Source of the DNA: JAIQFL01 sp035295745
GTDB lineage: Bacteria; Acidobacteriota; Terriglobia; Bryobacterales; Bryobacteraceae
NCBI GenBank assembly: GCA_035295745.1
Contig: DATGIL010000044.1
Location: 1-58,600 of the forward strand
DNA length: 58,600 nt
Reading direction: 5' to 3'
Both the position numbers and the translations under genes were made by a program. The stretch's first letter is position 1; every line of letters starts with the position of its first letter. Of this stretch, positions 18,728 to 27,062 are shown piece after piece. A model generated the notes under the pieces. That model was not told where the DNA came from. It was given only the letters and a program-made list of their open reading frames with translations, and did not search any database.

Positions 18728-20556
18728 CGGATCTTCTCCTGGACTACCAGGGGCTCTTCGTCCTGCGTCGGGGGCACGCTACAGTCGAGCGGGAGCGTCA
18801 CGTGGAACGTCGATCCCTTCCCTAGCTCGCTTTCGACGCCGATCGTACCGCCCATCATCTCTACGAGTTGCTTGACGATCGTGAGTCCCAGCCCCGTGCC
18901 GCCGAAACGCCGCGAGAGATGACCTTCCACCTGCGTGAATCGCTCGAAGATCACATCCAGCTTTTCGGGTGGGATCCCGATGCCTGTATCTTCGACGAAC
19001 AAGTCCACGACTGCTAACTGATGGGACCGCGTATGGCCCTCGATGCGGACGTCGATGTGGCCTTTGGGCGTGAACTTGATAGCGTTGCCTAGCAGATTCG
19101 TGAGTACCTGCCGGACTCTCACGACGTCGCCCCGGAAACTCGCTGGCACGGCTGCCGGGTACTGCATCGTCACGCACAGTCCCTTGGCGGATGCCTGGGC
19201 CGAGAGGAGCCGGATCACTTCCTCGACGGTTTGGCGCAAGTCAAAAACTGCAGGCCGGAGGGTCATCTTGCCGGCCTCCAATCGCGAGAAATCGAGGATG
19301 TCGCTGATCACGGCCATGAGTGCATGGGCCGAGTCGCGGACGGTCGATGCGTAGTCGACCTGCTCCTCATTCAGACTGGTCATCAGCAGAAGGTCGGTCA
19401 TGCCGATGATCCCATTCATGGGGGTACGCAATTCGTGGCTGACGTTGGCCATGAAGTCGGTCTTTGCGTGGTTAGCGCACTCGGCCGCGACCTTGGCTTT
19501 TTCCAGTTCGGCACGCGACTCGCGGGCGGCCGATGCTACTGCGTTGAATGTCTCAGCCAACAGGTGCAACTCCGCGACACTCTGACCGGCAGTGACGCGC
19601 TCGGGAAACTGTTTGGTCTTTTCCCCGCAGCGCAATTGGGCCACTAACTCGCGCAATGGTCTGGAGACCGATCGCGAAGTGACTAAAGTAAAAAGCAACG
19701 CCAACAGCACACCGCTGGTTCCCACCCTCAATAAGACGCGATCCCAACCCGCGGTGAATGTCCGGACCGCGCCGTCCAACGACCGAAGCTCCAGAAGGGA
19801 ATAGCGGGAGCCCAGACTGGCGCGGCCTACCGGCAACACCAGGAACTGCGCGCCATCCCACCCGATCTGGCATTCGGTATCGCGACGGCAATGCCGTTTC
19901 CAGTCGTTTTCAAAACCCTGCCATTGCGATGCAGAGAAGGTCGCCCGGACGATATTCCCGTCGCGCAGCAGGGCCGCTTCTCCGCCGAAGCCGTAACGTC
20001 GCAGGTCGAAGAGGGTGCCGAGCCGCAATCTGGCGATCTCTTCCCCGCCACTGGTGATTGGAGCAGTCAGAAGGTCGTAGAAACTGCCCCGGACTTCTAC
20101 CAGCGATCGATCTTCGGGAATGTCCGGCAATTCCGACGGCAACCCGGTGTCATCCTGCTGGAAATCGATGGCCGCGAGAGTGTGCCCCTTCCAGTCGGTG
20201 ACCACGAGCAGATCGTATCCAACCTGATTGTGAATCTCACGGAGTTGCTCCTCGATGGTTCGCCGGATCTCGCTTGCGTTCTCGGCAGTCTGCGGGGTTT
20301 CGTGTTGGAGTCCGATCGCGGCTTTGAGGCCGGCGCTGTCCGCGAGGACCGAAGCAAACTGCCCGATCCGGTTGTCGGCGTCCTCGCGCGCCCGCAGGAC
20401 TGCCTTTTCGGAAGTCTGAACGGATTCCCGCAGATCGGCCTTCACGCTCTGCTCGACGGCGCTGTTGAGCGCCAGGAATGTGCCCGCTAACAAGGCGCAG
20501 AAGGGCAGAAAAGAGAAGATGAAGGCCCGCCTGGCAAGCGACGTCCGGCGGCTCAA
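18724..20556 (-). CDS. Membrane sensor histidine kinase
   Basis: This kinase has 610 residues. A first membrane helix (AFIFSFLPFCALLAGTFLAL) leads to a periplasmic sensor of about 260 residues resembling a double-Cache or dCache-like fold. A second helix (GTSGVLLALLFTLVTSR), a HAMP-like linker and a short coiled coil follow. The HisKA phospho-acceptor is in NVSHELRTPMNGIIGM (His near residue 372). HATPase_c boxes include NLLGNAIKF, DTGIGIPPE and GGTGLGLTI. No receiver is fused. The start is TTG at 20556 overlapping the upstream TGA, with AGGGGGG just before it; the longer frame would lie inside the cupredoxin-like gene. The divergent single-domain receiver at 21532 is the likely partner. Confidence 0.9.
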   Translation of the reverse strand: MSRRTSLARRAFIFSFLPFCALLAGTFLALNSAVEQSVKADLRESVQTSEKAVLRAREDADNRIGQFASVLADSAGLKAAIGLQHETPQTAENASEIRRTIEEQLREIHNQVGYDLLVVTDWKGHTLAAIDFQQDDTGLPSELPDIPEDRSLVEVRGSFYDLLTAPITSGGEEIARLRLGTLFDLRRYGFGGEAALLRDGNIVRATFSASQWQGFENDWKRHCRRDTECQIGWDGAQFLVLPVGRASLGSRYSLLELRSLDGAVRTFTAGWDRVLLRVGTSGVLLALLFTLVTSRSVSRPLRELVAQLRCGEKTKQFPERVTAGQSVAELHLLAETFNAVASAARESRAELEKAKVAAECANHAKTDFMANVSHELRTPMNGIIGMTDLLLMTSLNEEQVDYASTVRDSAHALMAVISDILDFSRLEAGKMTLRPAVFDLRQTVEEVIRLLSAQASAKGLCVTMQYPAAVPASFRGDVVRVRQVLTNLLGNAIKFTPKGHIDVRIEGHTRSHQLAVVDLFVEDTGIGIPPEKLDVIFERFTQVEGHLSRRFGGTGLGLTIVKQLVEMMGGTIGVESELGKGSTFHVTLPLDCSVPPTQDEEPLVVQEKIR

Positions 20557-21230
20557 GGGCGCCCCCCTACATCGATGGGGATTCGCATGGTTACATCCAC
20601 CGCGCCATTCGCTGGTATGTCTACAGTGGTTTGATGCATCCCAGCCACTTTGTGCCAGGCGAGCACGCGGTAATGCCCTGGTGGAATTCTGCTCCACGAG
20701 AACGACCCATCGGCCGACGGTTTGCCGTACCACGGGCTGGAAGTCACGACGATAGCCGCGTACATATTGGCGTGAATATGGCAGTAAACCTGGACGATGC
20801 CGCTGCGATTCAATTTGACGGTGCGGGTCTGCCCCTTCGGGTAGAAGCCAAGATCGAAGGATTGTGTGGACGACAGCGAGAAAACGTTGTGGAAGATCGG
20901 ATCGGCATTGGGGAACTCGACCGTTGAGCCGGTGGAGACAACCATGAGGTCCGGGTCGAACCGGCCATTGCGCTGTTCCATCACTAGCTTTTGCGGTTCC
21001 GGCGGCACGGCACTCTTGGCGTCCAAGATCACCACCATGCGATCAAACTCGTTGACCGGCTCGGTTGCCGGCGTCGCTGCTGGCAACGCCGCCCCTCGCA
21101 GATTGTAGACTGCCGTTGCCACAGTCTTCCGGCTTAGCTGTTTGGTAATAATCAGGCGTCCGTTCAGATCGCCGCCAACAACCTCCAAGGCTGCCATAGC
21201 GAGAATGGCGGCACAGCGTTGGATTCCCAT
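20553..21230 (-). CDS. Exported cupredoxin-like protein
   Basis: This protein has 225 residues and an N-terminal hydrophobic signal. Residues ~90-160 form a cupredoxin-like domain with a possible copper site: the His in PIFHNVFS, then the C-H-I-H-A-N-M cluster (VYCHIHANM). A carboxypeptidase-regulatory-like beta domain follows (DGSFSWSRIPPGHYRVLAWH). Similar proteins are often labelled methylamine utilisation protein, without proof of that role. As the first gene of the operon with the kinase and barrel, it may present a copper or redox signal to the kinase sensor domain. That is inference. Confidence 0.8.
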   Translation of the reverse strand: MGIQRCAAILAMAALEVVGGDLNGRLIITKQLSRKTVATAVYNLRGAALPAATPATEPVNEFDRMVVILDAKSAVPPEPQKLVMEQRNGRFDPDLMVVSTGSTVEFPNADPIFHNVFSLSSTQSFDLGFYPKGQTRTVKLNRSGIVQVYCHIHANMYAAIVVTSSPWYGKPSADGSFSWSRIPPGHYRVLAWHKVAGMHQTTVDIPANGAVDVTMRIPIDVGGRP

Positions 21231-21301
21231 CCCGAGCCCTCTTTCCCTAAAAGCATTAACGGCAAGCTAGCACCGCTTCAGATTTGCCCTCAATGCTACC
21301 T

Positions 21302-21329
21302 TTGGTTTAGATGTGACTGTATTTACAAT
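21302..21329 (+). promoter_or_regulatory. Candidate promoter for the response regulator
   Basis: TTGGTT (21302-21307), a 16-bp spacer and TACAAT (21324-21329) read toward the response regulator gene, giving a leader of nearly 200 bases. It sits in the 301-bp divergent gap 21231-21531, which also holds the palindromes at 21394-21419 and nothing coding that I can support. Confidence 0.35.
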
Positions 21330-21393
21330 TGCTTTCGCGGGCACCAGGAAAATCTGATTGTTACAACGGGAGTTCCAGCGGTAATGCGGTACG

Positions 21394-21419
21394 GCTGGTA
21401 CCAGCAGTCCGATCGGACT
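21394..21419. promoter_or_regulatory. Back-to-back perfect palindromes
   Basis: GCTGGTACCAGC (12 bp) is immediately followed by AGTCCGATCGGACT (14 bp). Both are perfect and lie in the divergent region between the cupredoxin/kinase operon and the response regulator. This is operator-like architecture; the binding protein is unknown. Confidence 0.5.
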
Positions 21420-21531
21420 TAGTGACAATGCCATTTGGAGTTGTTACGATCCTTCAGTAACGGGAGAAATGCCGTAAATGGGATGGTTCCGCGAATTCAT
21501 GGGAGGGTGCTGGAAGGAGTGTGTAAACTGA

Positions 21532-21960
21532 ATGCCACGTGAGACGATCCTGATCGTGGATGACGCTCCCATCAATCTGAAACTCACCGATATTCTGCTC
21601 CGGAAAGAGGGATTTCAGGTACTGACTGCGACCGACGCAGAGCAGGCCCTGGCGATGCTTGGCTCTAATCGTCCGGATCTGATCCTGATTGACATTCAAT
21701 TGCCCGGAATGGACGGTTTGGAACTGACTCGGCAACTGAAGCAAAATCGCGAAACTCGTGACATCGTCTTAGTGGCGCTGACTGCGTGCGCGATGAAAGG
21801 CGACGCCGAAAAAGCGTTCGAAGCCGGATGCGACGGCTACATCACCAAACCCATCGACACGATGTCTCTGGGCGCGCGCATACGGGGATACCTGGCGCAG
21901 GGGCCTTCCCGCCGATCTGCCGGCATGACCCGCACGTCGCCGGGCTGCGCAGGAAGCTAG
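21532..21960 (+). CDS. Single-domain CheY/DivK-like response regulator
   Basis: This 142-residue receiver begins ILIVDDAPINLKL (acidic pair), carries the phospho-acceptor Asp in LILIDIQLPGMDGLE, the conserved Thr/Ala in VALTACAM and the Lys in GYITKPID. After about residue 120 there is only a short disordered tail and no output domain. AAGGAG about a dozen bases upstream supports the ATG. It is divergent from the sensor kinase operon and is the most likely phosphorylation partner, passing the signal by protein contact, not by DNA binding. Confidence 0.92.
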   Translation: MPRETILIVDDAPINLKLTDILLRKEGFQVLTATDAEQALAMLGSNRPDLILIDIQLPGMDGLELTRQLKQNRETRDIVLVALTACAMKGDAEKAFEAGCDGYITKPIDTMSLGARIRGYLAQGPSRRSAGMTRTSPGCAGS

Positions 21961-22025
21961 CGGCGATTATCGCGCTCAAAAAGATGCGAGCCGTGCGCGT
22001 GAGAAGCTGTGAAAAATCCGGACAT

Positions 22026-22279
22026 CGCTTGCTTACGCGCGCGGCTCGCAAGCGCACCTATCGCACGCTGGCGGAGCCACGAGTCGAATCGCAAGCGCAC
22101 GTATCGCTCGCTTGCGGAGCCACGAGTCGAATCGCAAGCGCACCTATCGCACGCTTGCGGAGCCATGAGTCGAATCGCAAGCGCACCTATCACACGCTTG
22201 CGGAGCCACGAGTCGAATCGCAAGCGCACTTATCGCGCGAACGTATTTGGGTGCTACGAGCCGCGCGCGTGAGCAAGCG
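22026..22279. repeat. 43-bp hairpin tandem array inside 23-bp inverted repeats
   Basis: Five repeat starts at 22047, 22090, 22133, 22176 and 22219 give an exact 43-bp period. Each unit contains a 7-bp stem (GCAAGCG...CGCTTGC). The array is enclosed by 23-bp inverted repeats (22026-22048 and 22257-22279) matching at 22 of 23 positions; their sequence is the core of the dispersed repeat at 26822-26995. The period is not a multiple of three, so it does not encode a repeat protein. It lies in the 363-bp non-coding gap 21961-22323. Confidence 0.88.
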
Positions 22280-22323
22280 GTCTGGCGATACTTAGCAAGC
22301 TTCTGGGAAGCCACAAACGGCCT

Positions 22324-22920
22324 TTAAAAATGAAAGCCTACGCCGAGCGTGATGAAAGTGTGGTTGTGCCCGGTCTCTCCGCCTAATCCGGCGCGCGTTA
22401 CGAAGTTCCTGGCTTCAGCCCGCAGGCTTAAGAGCCGCGTCAGCCGAAAATCGAGGCCACCTCCAAAACCGAATGCGCCCGTTACCGTGGTCCCGGTCGA
22501 ACCGCTGACTATTCCACCGCCGATAAAAGAATTCTCGGATTCGAGTATTGCAATGCCTCCGCCCACGCTGCCGTAAAGGGCCACCCGCGGGTGGATGGTG
22601 TAGTGCCACCGCACTCCGGGCGTCAGGAAAAAGGTATTACTGCTGGAAGAGCTGATGGTTCCCGCGACAACGCCTTTCTGCGTGTCCGCGATCAACAACG
22701 GCAGCTCCAGGTACAATACTCCCGCCTTGGCCTCTCGCAATTGAATCGCGTAATTAATCTGACCGCTGGCGCTCACCGTACCTTCGATGCGCCCTGGGGC
22801 GACGGTTCCGGACGTGCGCAGATTCACTCCGACCAACAGTCCCAGGTCGCTGTTCTGCGCGGCTGCAATCCCCGCGCCAAGGATGGACCACATCAGCAAG
22901 AGAATCAAGGAGCATTTCAT
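22324..22920 (-). CDS. Small outer-membrane beta-barrel protein
   Basis: This protein has 198 residues with a signal peptide (MKCSLILLLMWSILGAGIAAAQ). Alternating strands end with the C-terminal aromatic motif GVGFHF, typical of BamA-inserted eight-strand barrels of the OmpA/OmpX-like size class. Glycine-rich strands such as FGFGGGLDF support this. It is a single gene; the TAGTAT box about 25 bases upstream is a weak promoter candidate. Function is unknown. Confidence 0.8.
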   Translation of the reverse strand: MKCSLILLLMWSILGAGIAAAQNSDLGLLVGVNLRTSGTVAPGRIEGTVSASGQINYAIQLREAKAGVLYLELPLLIADTQKGVVAGTISSSSSNTFFLTPGVRWHYTIHPRVALYGSVGGGIAILESENSFIGGGIVSGSTGTTVTGAFGFGGGLDFRLTRLLSLRAEARNFVTRAGLGGETGHNHTFITLGVGFHF

Positions 22921-23127
22921 TTTACAAATCTCTATCGAATACTATCCTGTGATTTCTGACGGCGCGAACCTTTTCCGATGAGCGGTCGTATGGGCGCGTG
23001 AGTGGCGGGACGTTTTTTTCGGGGCCGGAATCGAAATTCCGCGGTGGCAAGGAAAAGGGAAAGGGAAGGGACCGGATAACCGGACCCCCACCTCCGCAGC
23101 ACCAGAGCCGTGTTACGCTTATTATTT

Positions 23128-23601
23128 ATGTTCATTTCGGATGTTTATCGCGGTTTGGGCCAGGAAATGTTCGGCCAGCTCATCCGTGGCATCTCCATAG
23201 GCAAATTGCGGACTTATCAGATCTATGAGGGATTCAAGGTGCGTGCCCGCCTGGTCAAGGTGAATACGGAAAGCCTGCGAAAGGCCGTTCCGCGATTGTG
23301 GGCCCGCATCAACGAACCCGACGAAGATTTCGCGAAGGACTTGGCTCAGGCCATTTTGGTTTCGCACATCGATATGATCTCCGCGGTGCTGGATTTCCTT
23401 GGAGTACCGCATGAAAATGGGTTCTTTGCCAAGGATATGGACGCGAAGCCGTTCTTTACGGAAGGATGGGAAGACCGCGTAACCCAAAAATTTTCAGGGA
23501 GTTACCCGGATGCCATTCTCCTTTTTTACATCAACCATTTGAGGTGGGAGTTGCTGGGGGCGACCGATGTGTACCGCCCCGCATCCCCAAACGCCGCTTG
23601 A
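23128..23601 (+). CDS. Conserved-looking hypothetical protein
   Basis: This soluble protein of about 157 residues has no signal or membrane segment. It is mixed alpha/beta, with a hydrophobic helix near VSHIDMISAVLDFLGVPHENGF and an aromatic C-terminus (AILLFYINHLRWELLGATDVYRP). The ATG at 23128 is the second possible start; a still later ATG at 23170 is possible. I do not recognise the family. Codon use resembles its neighbours, so it is probably a real gene. The 207-bp gap before it (22921-23127) holds only purine-rich sequence. Confidence 0.65.
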   Translation: MFISDVYRGLGQEMFGQLIRGISIGKLRTYQIYEGFKVRARLVKVNTESLRKAVPRLWARINEPDEDFAKDLAQAILVSHIDMISAVLDFLGVPHENGFFAKDMDAKPFFTEGWEDRVTQKFSGSYPDAILLFYINHLRWELLGATDVYRPASPNAA

Positions 23602-23872
23602 GTTCGGCTGGTGGCGTGCAAGTACGTAGTAAGAATCATGACAGTCCACATCGTTTCCCCGGTTGGCCGTGTACAACACAAACCGCTCCAACCGTGGAAC
23701 ATCTTGATTTGGAATCGGATACGGGCAGTGTTTGGAATATTGCGCGGGGTGTGGGTTTGACCCACCCCTGTAGGGTTTTGACGCGCCGGGAACCGCCCAT
23801 GCGCAATAAGCCCCAATTCGGATTTCAATATCGTGGAATGGAGTGGTCGCCGAATAACGCGAGGTGCCGGAA
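23602..23872. other. Non-coding gap with one hairpin
   Basis: No supportable gene is present. The single notable item is GTGGGT-TTG-ACCCAC near 23750-23764, a short stem without a T-run that could stop transcription of the upstream gene. Open frames crossing this gap look like chance frames. Confidence 0.4.
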
Positions 23873-24115
23873 ATGAATCATTGCGATTTCCATTATTCTC
23901 ATCTGTTGCCGAAAAAGCCTGGGATTTTGCCGCTCGAAGAGACGATGACGAAAAAGTGCCGCCGATGCGGCGCCGAATTTGTTACGCGTTCCCGCATCCG
24001 CAAGCGCTGCGACGTGTGTCAGACCGTTGTTTCGGCAGAGAAGCAGAAAAAGGCTAACGAGCGCCTCAAGGCCCGTCGCGCCGCCCGGCGGATGTGCCTG
24101 TTGAAAGCCAGCTAA
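23873..24115 (+). CDS. Small zinc-ribbon basic protein
   Basis: This protein has 80 residues. A zinc-ribbon of the type C-x2-C-x~13-C-x2-C (CRRCGAEF...CDVC) is followed by a strongly basic helix (KQKKANERLKARRAARR). Such a pair of elements suggests nucleic-acid or ribosome binding. The ATG at 23873 has GAGGTG nine bases upstream; an internal ATG at 23945 would give a 56-residue form starting just before the ribbon. The family is not recognised. The 179-bp gap to ispF shows nothing clear. Confidence 0.6.
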   Translation: MNHCDFHYSHLLPKKPGILPLEETMTKKCRRCGAEFVTRSRIRKRCDVCQTVVSAEKQKKANERLKARRAARRMCLLKAS

Positions 24116-24294
24116 GGGCGTTCCAAGCGCGGCCCGAATCGCACTGCCCAGAACTCGACCGAAGCCCGAGCCTAAAGAGAGCCTGCTGTTCCAAGCACTT
24201 AAAGGTCTGGCCTGTCCCGGAGCCGGGTGGTGCGCTGCGAAGGGTGCTACCCGCGTTGACAAACGATGACCGCACGCAGGTGATGGATGCGCTG

Positions 24295-24777
24295 TTACCC
24301 GCGCAGCAGCGTGACCAGCGCCTGCGCTTCGGCCGAGCGCCCTTCTCCCACAGGCCCCAACTTCTCTGCCGTCTTGAACTTGACCGAGACCCGGTCCGTT
24401 TCCAAGCTCAACGTCTCGGCGATTCGCTCGCGAATGGTCTGGCGATAGTCTTTCAGCTTCGGACGCTCCAGGATGATCGTCGAATCCACATTGATGATGC
24501 GATATCCCGCCGAACCGGCCAGATCCTTCGCATGGCGGAGGAACACCAGGCTGTCGCATCCCTTCCATCGCGGGTCCGTATCGGGAAAGTGCATCCCGAT
24601 ATCCCCCAGCGCCGCAGCTCCCAGAATGGCGTCGGTGATGGCGTGAGCCAGAATATCCGCGTCTGAGTGGCCGTCGAGCCCGAATTCGCACGGTACTGTT
24701 ACTCCGCCCAAAATGAGCGGCCTGCCGGCAATCAGGCGGTGGACATCCCAACCCTGGCCGGTTCGAATCTCGCTCAA
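24295..24777 (-). CDS. ispF: 2-C-methyl-D-erythritol 2,4-cyclodiphosphate synthase
   Basis: This is the fifth enzyme of the MEP isoprenoid pathway: it cyclises CDP-methylerythritol 2-phosphate and releases CMP. The protein has 160 residues, normal for the family. The zinc motif GWDVHRL, the GHSDADILAHAI segment with its metal His, the FPDTDP loop and the C-terminal KFKTAEKLGPVGEG are all present. Its ATG overlaps the ispD stop by four bases, so the pair is translationally coupled downstream of the YacL-like gene. Confidence 0.97.
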   Translation of the reverse strand: MSEIRTGQGWDVHRLIAGRPLILGGVTVPCEFGLDGHSDADILAHAITDAILGAAALGDIGMHFPDTDPRWKGCDSLVFLRHAKDLAGSAGYRIINVDSTIILERPKLKDYRQTIRERIAETLSLETDRVSVKFKTAEKLGPVGEGRSAEAQALVTLLRG

Positions 24778-25520
24778 GACTGCGCTACCTTCGTAGTCTC
24801 TTCGCGTAGAAACAGGTGGGCAAGATCCATGTCGCTCGGTTTGGTGATTTTGATATTCCGATCGCTCCCAGGAACCACACTCACTTCCACATCGAGGCGT
24901 TCCACAAGGCTGGATTCGTCGGTTCCCATGAAGCCGTCTTCCCGTGCCGAACGGAAAGCGCGGGCCAGCAGATCATAGCGAAAGACTTGAGGAGTTTGCG
25001 CCATCACCAGCTTCTCTCGCGGCAAGGTGGCTCGGATCCGGACATGCTCGGTTCCACGGCTAACCTGCTTCACCGTGTCCACCGCGGGAACCCCTACAAT
25101 CGCCGCGCCTGTGTCCGCCGCTTCGTCGAAGACTTTCTGAATCGTCTCCGCATCGATGAACGGCCGGACCGCATCGTGAACGGCGACCAGATCGATGTCA
25201 GGACTCACTGTGGCCAGCGCGTGCTCCACGGACTCCTGCCGGCTATTGCCCCCTACCACTATGCGGACGACGGGATGCGCCCGGTGGAATTCCTGCGCGA
25301 GGATCTCACTGACCCAATCCATGTCCTCAGCGCGCACCGCCACGACGATCTCCCAAACACGGGCCGCGATCACGAACTTGCGCACAGTGTGGATGAGGAT
25401 CGGAGATCCGTCCAGTAGCATGAACTGCTTGCGGCTGGTGCCGGTCTTTTCGGCGGCATTTTTGCCCATACGGGTTCCCAGACCCGCCGCGGGCAGTATC
25501 ACGGCGACTTTCATCTGCAT
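24774..25520 (-). CDS. ispD: 2-C-methyl-D-erythritol 4-phosphate cytidylyltransferase
   Basis: This is the third enzyme of the MEP pathway, transferring CMP from CTP to methylerythritol phosphate. It has 248 residues. The nucleotide loop PAAGLGTRMGKN, the VHDAVRPF segment and a late K-x-T-x-P-D-like ITKPSDMDLA are all present. The first ATG overlaps the upstream stop as TAATG; an ATG two codons later is equally possible. The order yacL-ispD-ispF is common in several phyla. Confidence 0.96.
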   Translation of the reverse strand: MQMKVAVILPAAGLGTRMGKNAAEKTGTSRKQFMLLDGSPILIHTVRKFVIAARVWEIVVAVRAEDMDWVSEILAQEFHRAHPVVRIVVGGNSRQESVEHALATVSPDIDLVAVHDAVRPFIDAETIQKVFDEAADTGAAIVGVPAVDTVKQVSRGTEHVRIRATLPREKLVMAQTPQVFRYDLLARAFRSAREDGFMGTDESSLVERLDVEVSVVPGSDRNIKITKPSDMDLAHLFLREETTKVAQS

Positions 25521-26605
25521 TATGATTCTATCGTGGTTTTTTCGGGTCCGAGGTTGCTCATCGGCTGTGGTTCGCTCTTGCGCACGGGTCTTTCGTGCCG
25601 CTCGGCGCCCGCGCTGGCGTGCATGCGCTCATCGAACTTGCCGAAAATCATCTTGCCCGCGGTGGTTTGCAGCACGCTGGTGACCGATATGTCGATGGTC
25701 TTCGAGATCATCTTCTTGGCATTATCGACCACCACCATTGTCCCGTCGTCGAGGTAGGCCACGCCTTGGTTGTACTCTTTGCCTTCCTTAAGAATGAACA
25801 CTCGCATGGTTTCCCCGGGCAGGACGATCGGCTTGAGCGAGTTGGCCAATTCATTGATATTCAGCACTTCCACGCCGTGGAGCTGGGCCACTTTGTTGAG
25901 GTTGAAATCGTTGGTGATGACTTTGCAGTCGTACACTTTGGCGAGTTCAATCAACTTCATGTCGACGTCGCGCACATGAGGAAAATCCTCCTCCACAATC
26001 TGCACGTGCAGGTGCGCCATTTTTTGAATGCGCTGCAAGATGTCGAGCCCGCGCCGGCCGCGATTTCGCTTCATGGAGTCGGCCGAATCAGCCACCAACT
26101 GCAGTTCGCGGAGGACGAACTGAGGTATGACGAGGACGCCATCCAGGAAACCCGTTTCGGCAATGTCCGCAATACGGCCGTCGATAATCACGCTGGTGTC
26201 CAGGATTTTGAATGTTTTTTTCGAGGATTTTTCGCCGCCAAAAATCCCTCCCAAGGCTGCGAGGTTCAGCATGTCGCCTTTTTTAGCGCCGACAATCAGC
26301 CCCACATACGTCATTAGCAGCAAAAGAACTACTTGCAGGAACGGCTCCGGCCGCGCGGCACTGATAACTAAAGACATCAAAAAAGCGCCGAAAATTCCTA
26401 AAACGGAGCCCACCGCTGCCCCAATCAGGCGCTTGAGACTGACTTGTTCCAGCCGGATTTCAAAAAAAATAATACAAGCACCAGCGATTACTCCCCCCGC
26501 CGTCGCCACTACCGGAGACGAGTTGAAGGGTTTCAAGGCGAATGCGCACAATGCCAGGACGACGATAAAAATGGCGCGAACGATAATGAGATCGAGCAAG
26601 AGCAC
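25520..26605 (-). CDS. YacL-like PIN/TRAM membrane protein
   Basis: This protein has 361 residues. Four hydrophobic helices (residues ~5-110) anchor a cytoplasmic PIN nuclease domain: ILDTSVIIDGR carries the first acidic residue, and KVITNDFNLNKVA carries a later one. A TRAM domain follows (GKEYNQGVAYLDDGTMVVVDNA). The family is predicted to bind or cut RNA, with the exact role unsettled. The low-complexity tail after ~325 is charged. It is first in the operon with ispD and ispF. A TATACT box preceded by TG (extended -10) lies about 80 bases upstream. Confidence 0.92.
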   Translation of the reverse strand: MLLLDLIIVRAIFIVVLALCAFALKPFNSSPVVATAGGVIAGACIIFFEIRLEQVSLKRLIGAAVGSVLGIFGAFLMSLVISAARPEPFLQVVLLLLMTYVGLIVGAKKGDMLNLAALGGIFGGEKSSKKTFKILDTSVIIDGRIADIAETGFLDGVLVIPQFVLRELQLVADSADSMKRNRGRRGLDILQRIQKMAHLHVQIVEEDFPHVRDVDMKLIELAKVYDCKVITNDFNLNKVAQLHGVEVLNINELANSLKPIVLPGETMRVFILKEGKEYNQGVAYLDDGTMVVVDNAKKMISKTIDISVTSVLQTTAGKMIFGKFDERMHASAGAERHERPVRKSEPQPMSNLGPEKTTIES

Positions 26606-26685
26606 CCCCTCAGGGTCAGTACGGCATCGGGAAATGATTCCAATTGCGACTATCTCTCATGAATTCCAATTACCCGTGCGCCAAG

Positions 26686-26694
26686 AGTATACCA
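26686..26694 (-). promoter_or_regulatory. Extended -10 promoter of the yacL-ispD-ispF operon
   Basis: TGGTATACT is read on the minus strand, a TGn-extended -10 with no matching -35. It would give a leader of about 75 bases before the ATG at 26605. Confidence 0.4.
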
Positions 26695-26821
26695 TTATCC
26701 TTAATCTCTTATCTGTACGACTGACCGGATGAGTGCCGTAGCGTAAACAAAACACTCCCTTTTCCAGCGTCGACAACGCTGAGTCCGCGGCTTCAACGGC
26801 CCGACGACGTATTCGCCGGAT

Positions 26822-26995
26822 CGCTTGCTGACGCGCGCGGCTCGTAGACGTATCGCTGGATCGCTTGCTGACGCGCGCGGCTCGTAGACGTTATCGCCGG
26901 ATCGCTTGTTAACGCGCGCGGCTCACAACGAGCCACGACCGTAAGGGAGTGATTTTTCGGGCGATCGGGCATCGCTTGCTAACGCGCGCGGGTCG
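26822..26995. repeat. Four copies of a dispersed GC-rich repeat
   Basis: The core cgcttgctgacgcgcgcgg plus ctcg occurs at 26822-26844, 26862-26884, 26903-26924 (variant ttaac) and 26973-26995 (variant), at spacings of 40, 41 and 70 bases. The first copies are separated by gtagacgtatcgctggat-type linkers. A second motif, cgtaagggagtg or cgtaggggagtg, appears at 26939 and 27010. The cluster fills the 457-bp gap 26606-27062 between two convergently placed transcription units and carries no open frame I can support. Related copies bound the array at 22026-22279 and sit near 54116. Confidence 0.85.
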
Positions 26996-27062
26996 TAGCG
27001 AAGCAACGTCCGTAGGGGAGTGTTCCTGCCTGAATACGGGGCCGTATCAACGAAACGATGTA

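Noticed and set aside
22047..22256. CRISPR array
   Set aside because: The full 43-bp unit repeats with no unique spacers, and there are no cas genes in the window.
23466..23876. Plus-strand open frame of 136 codons
   Set aside because: It overlaps the end of the 23128 gene in another frame and has no coding features.
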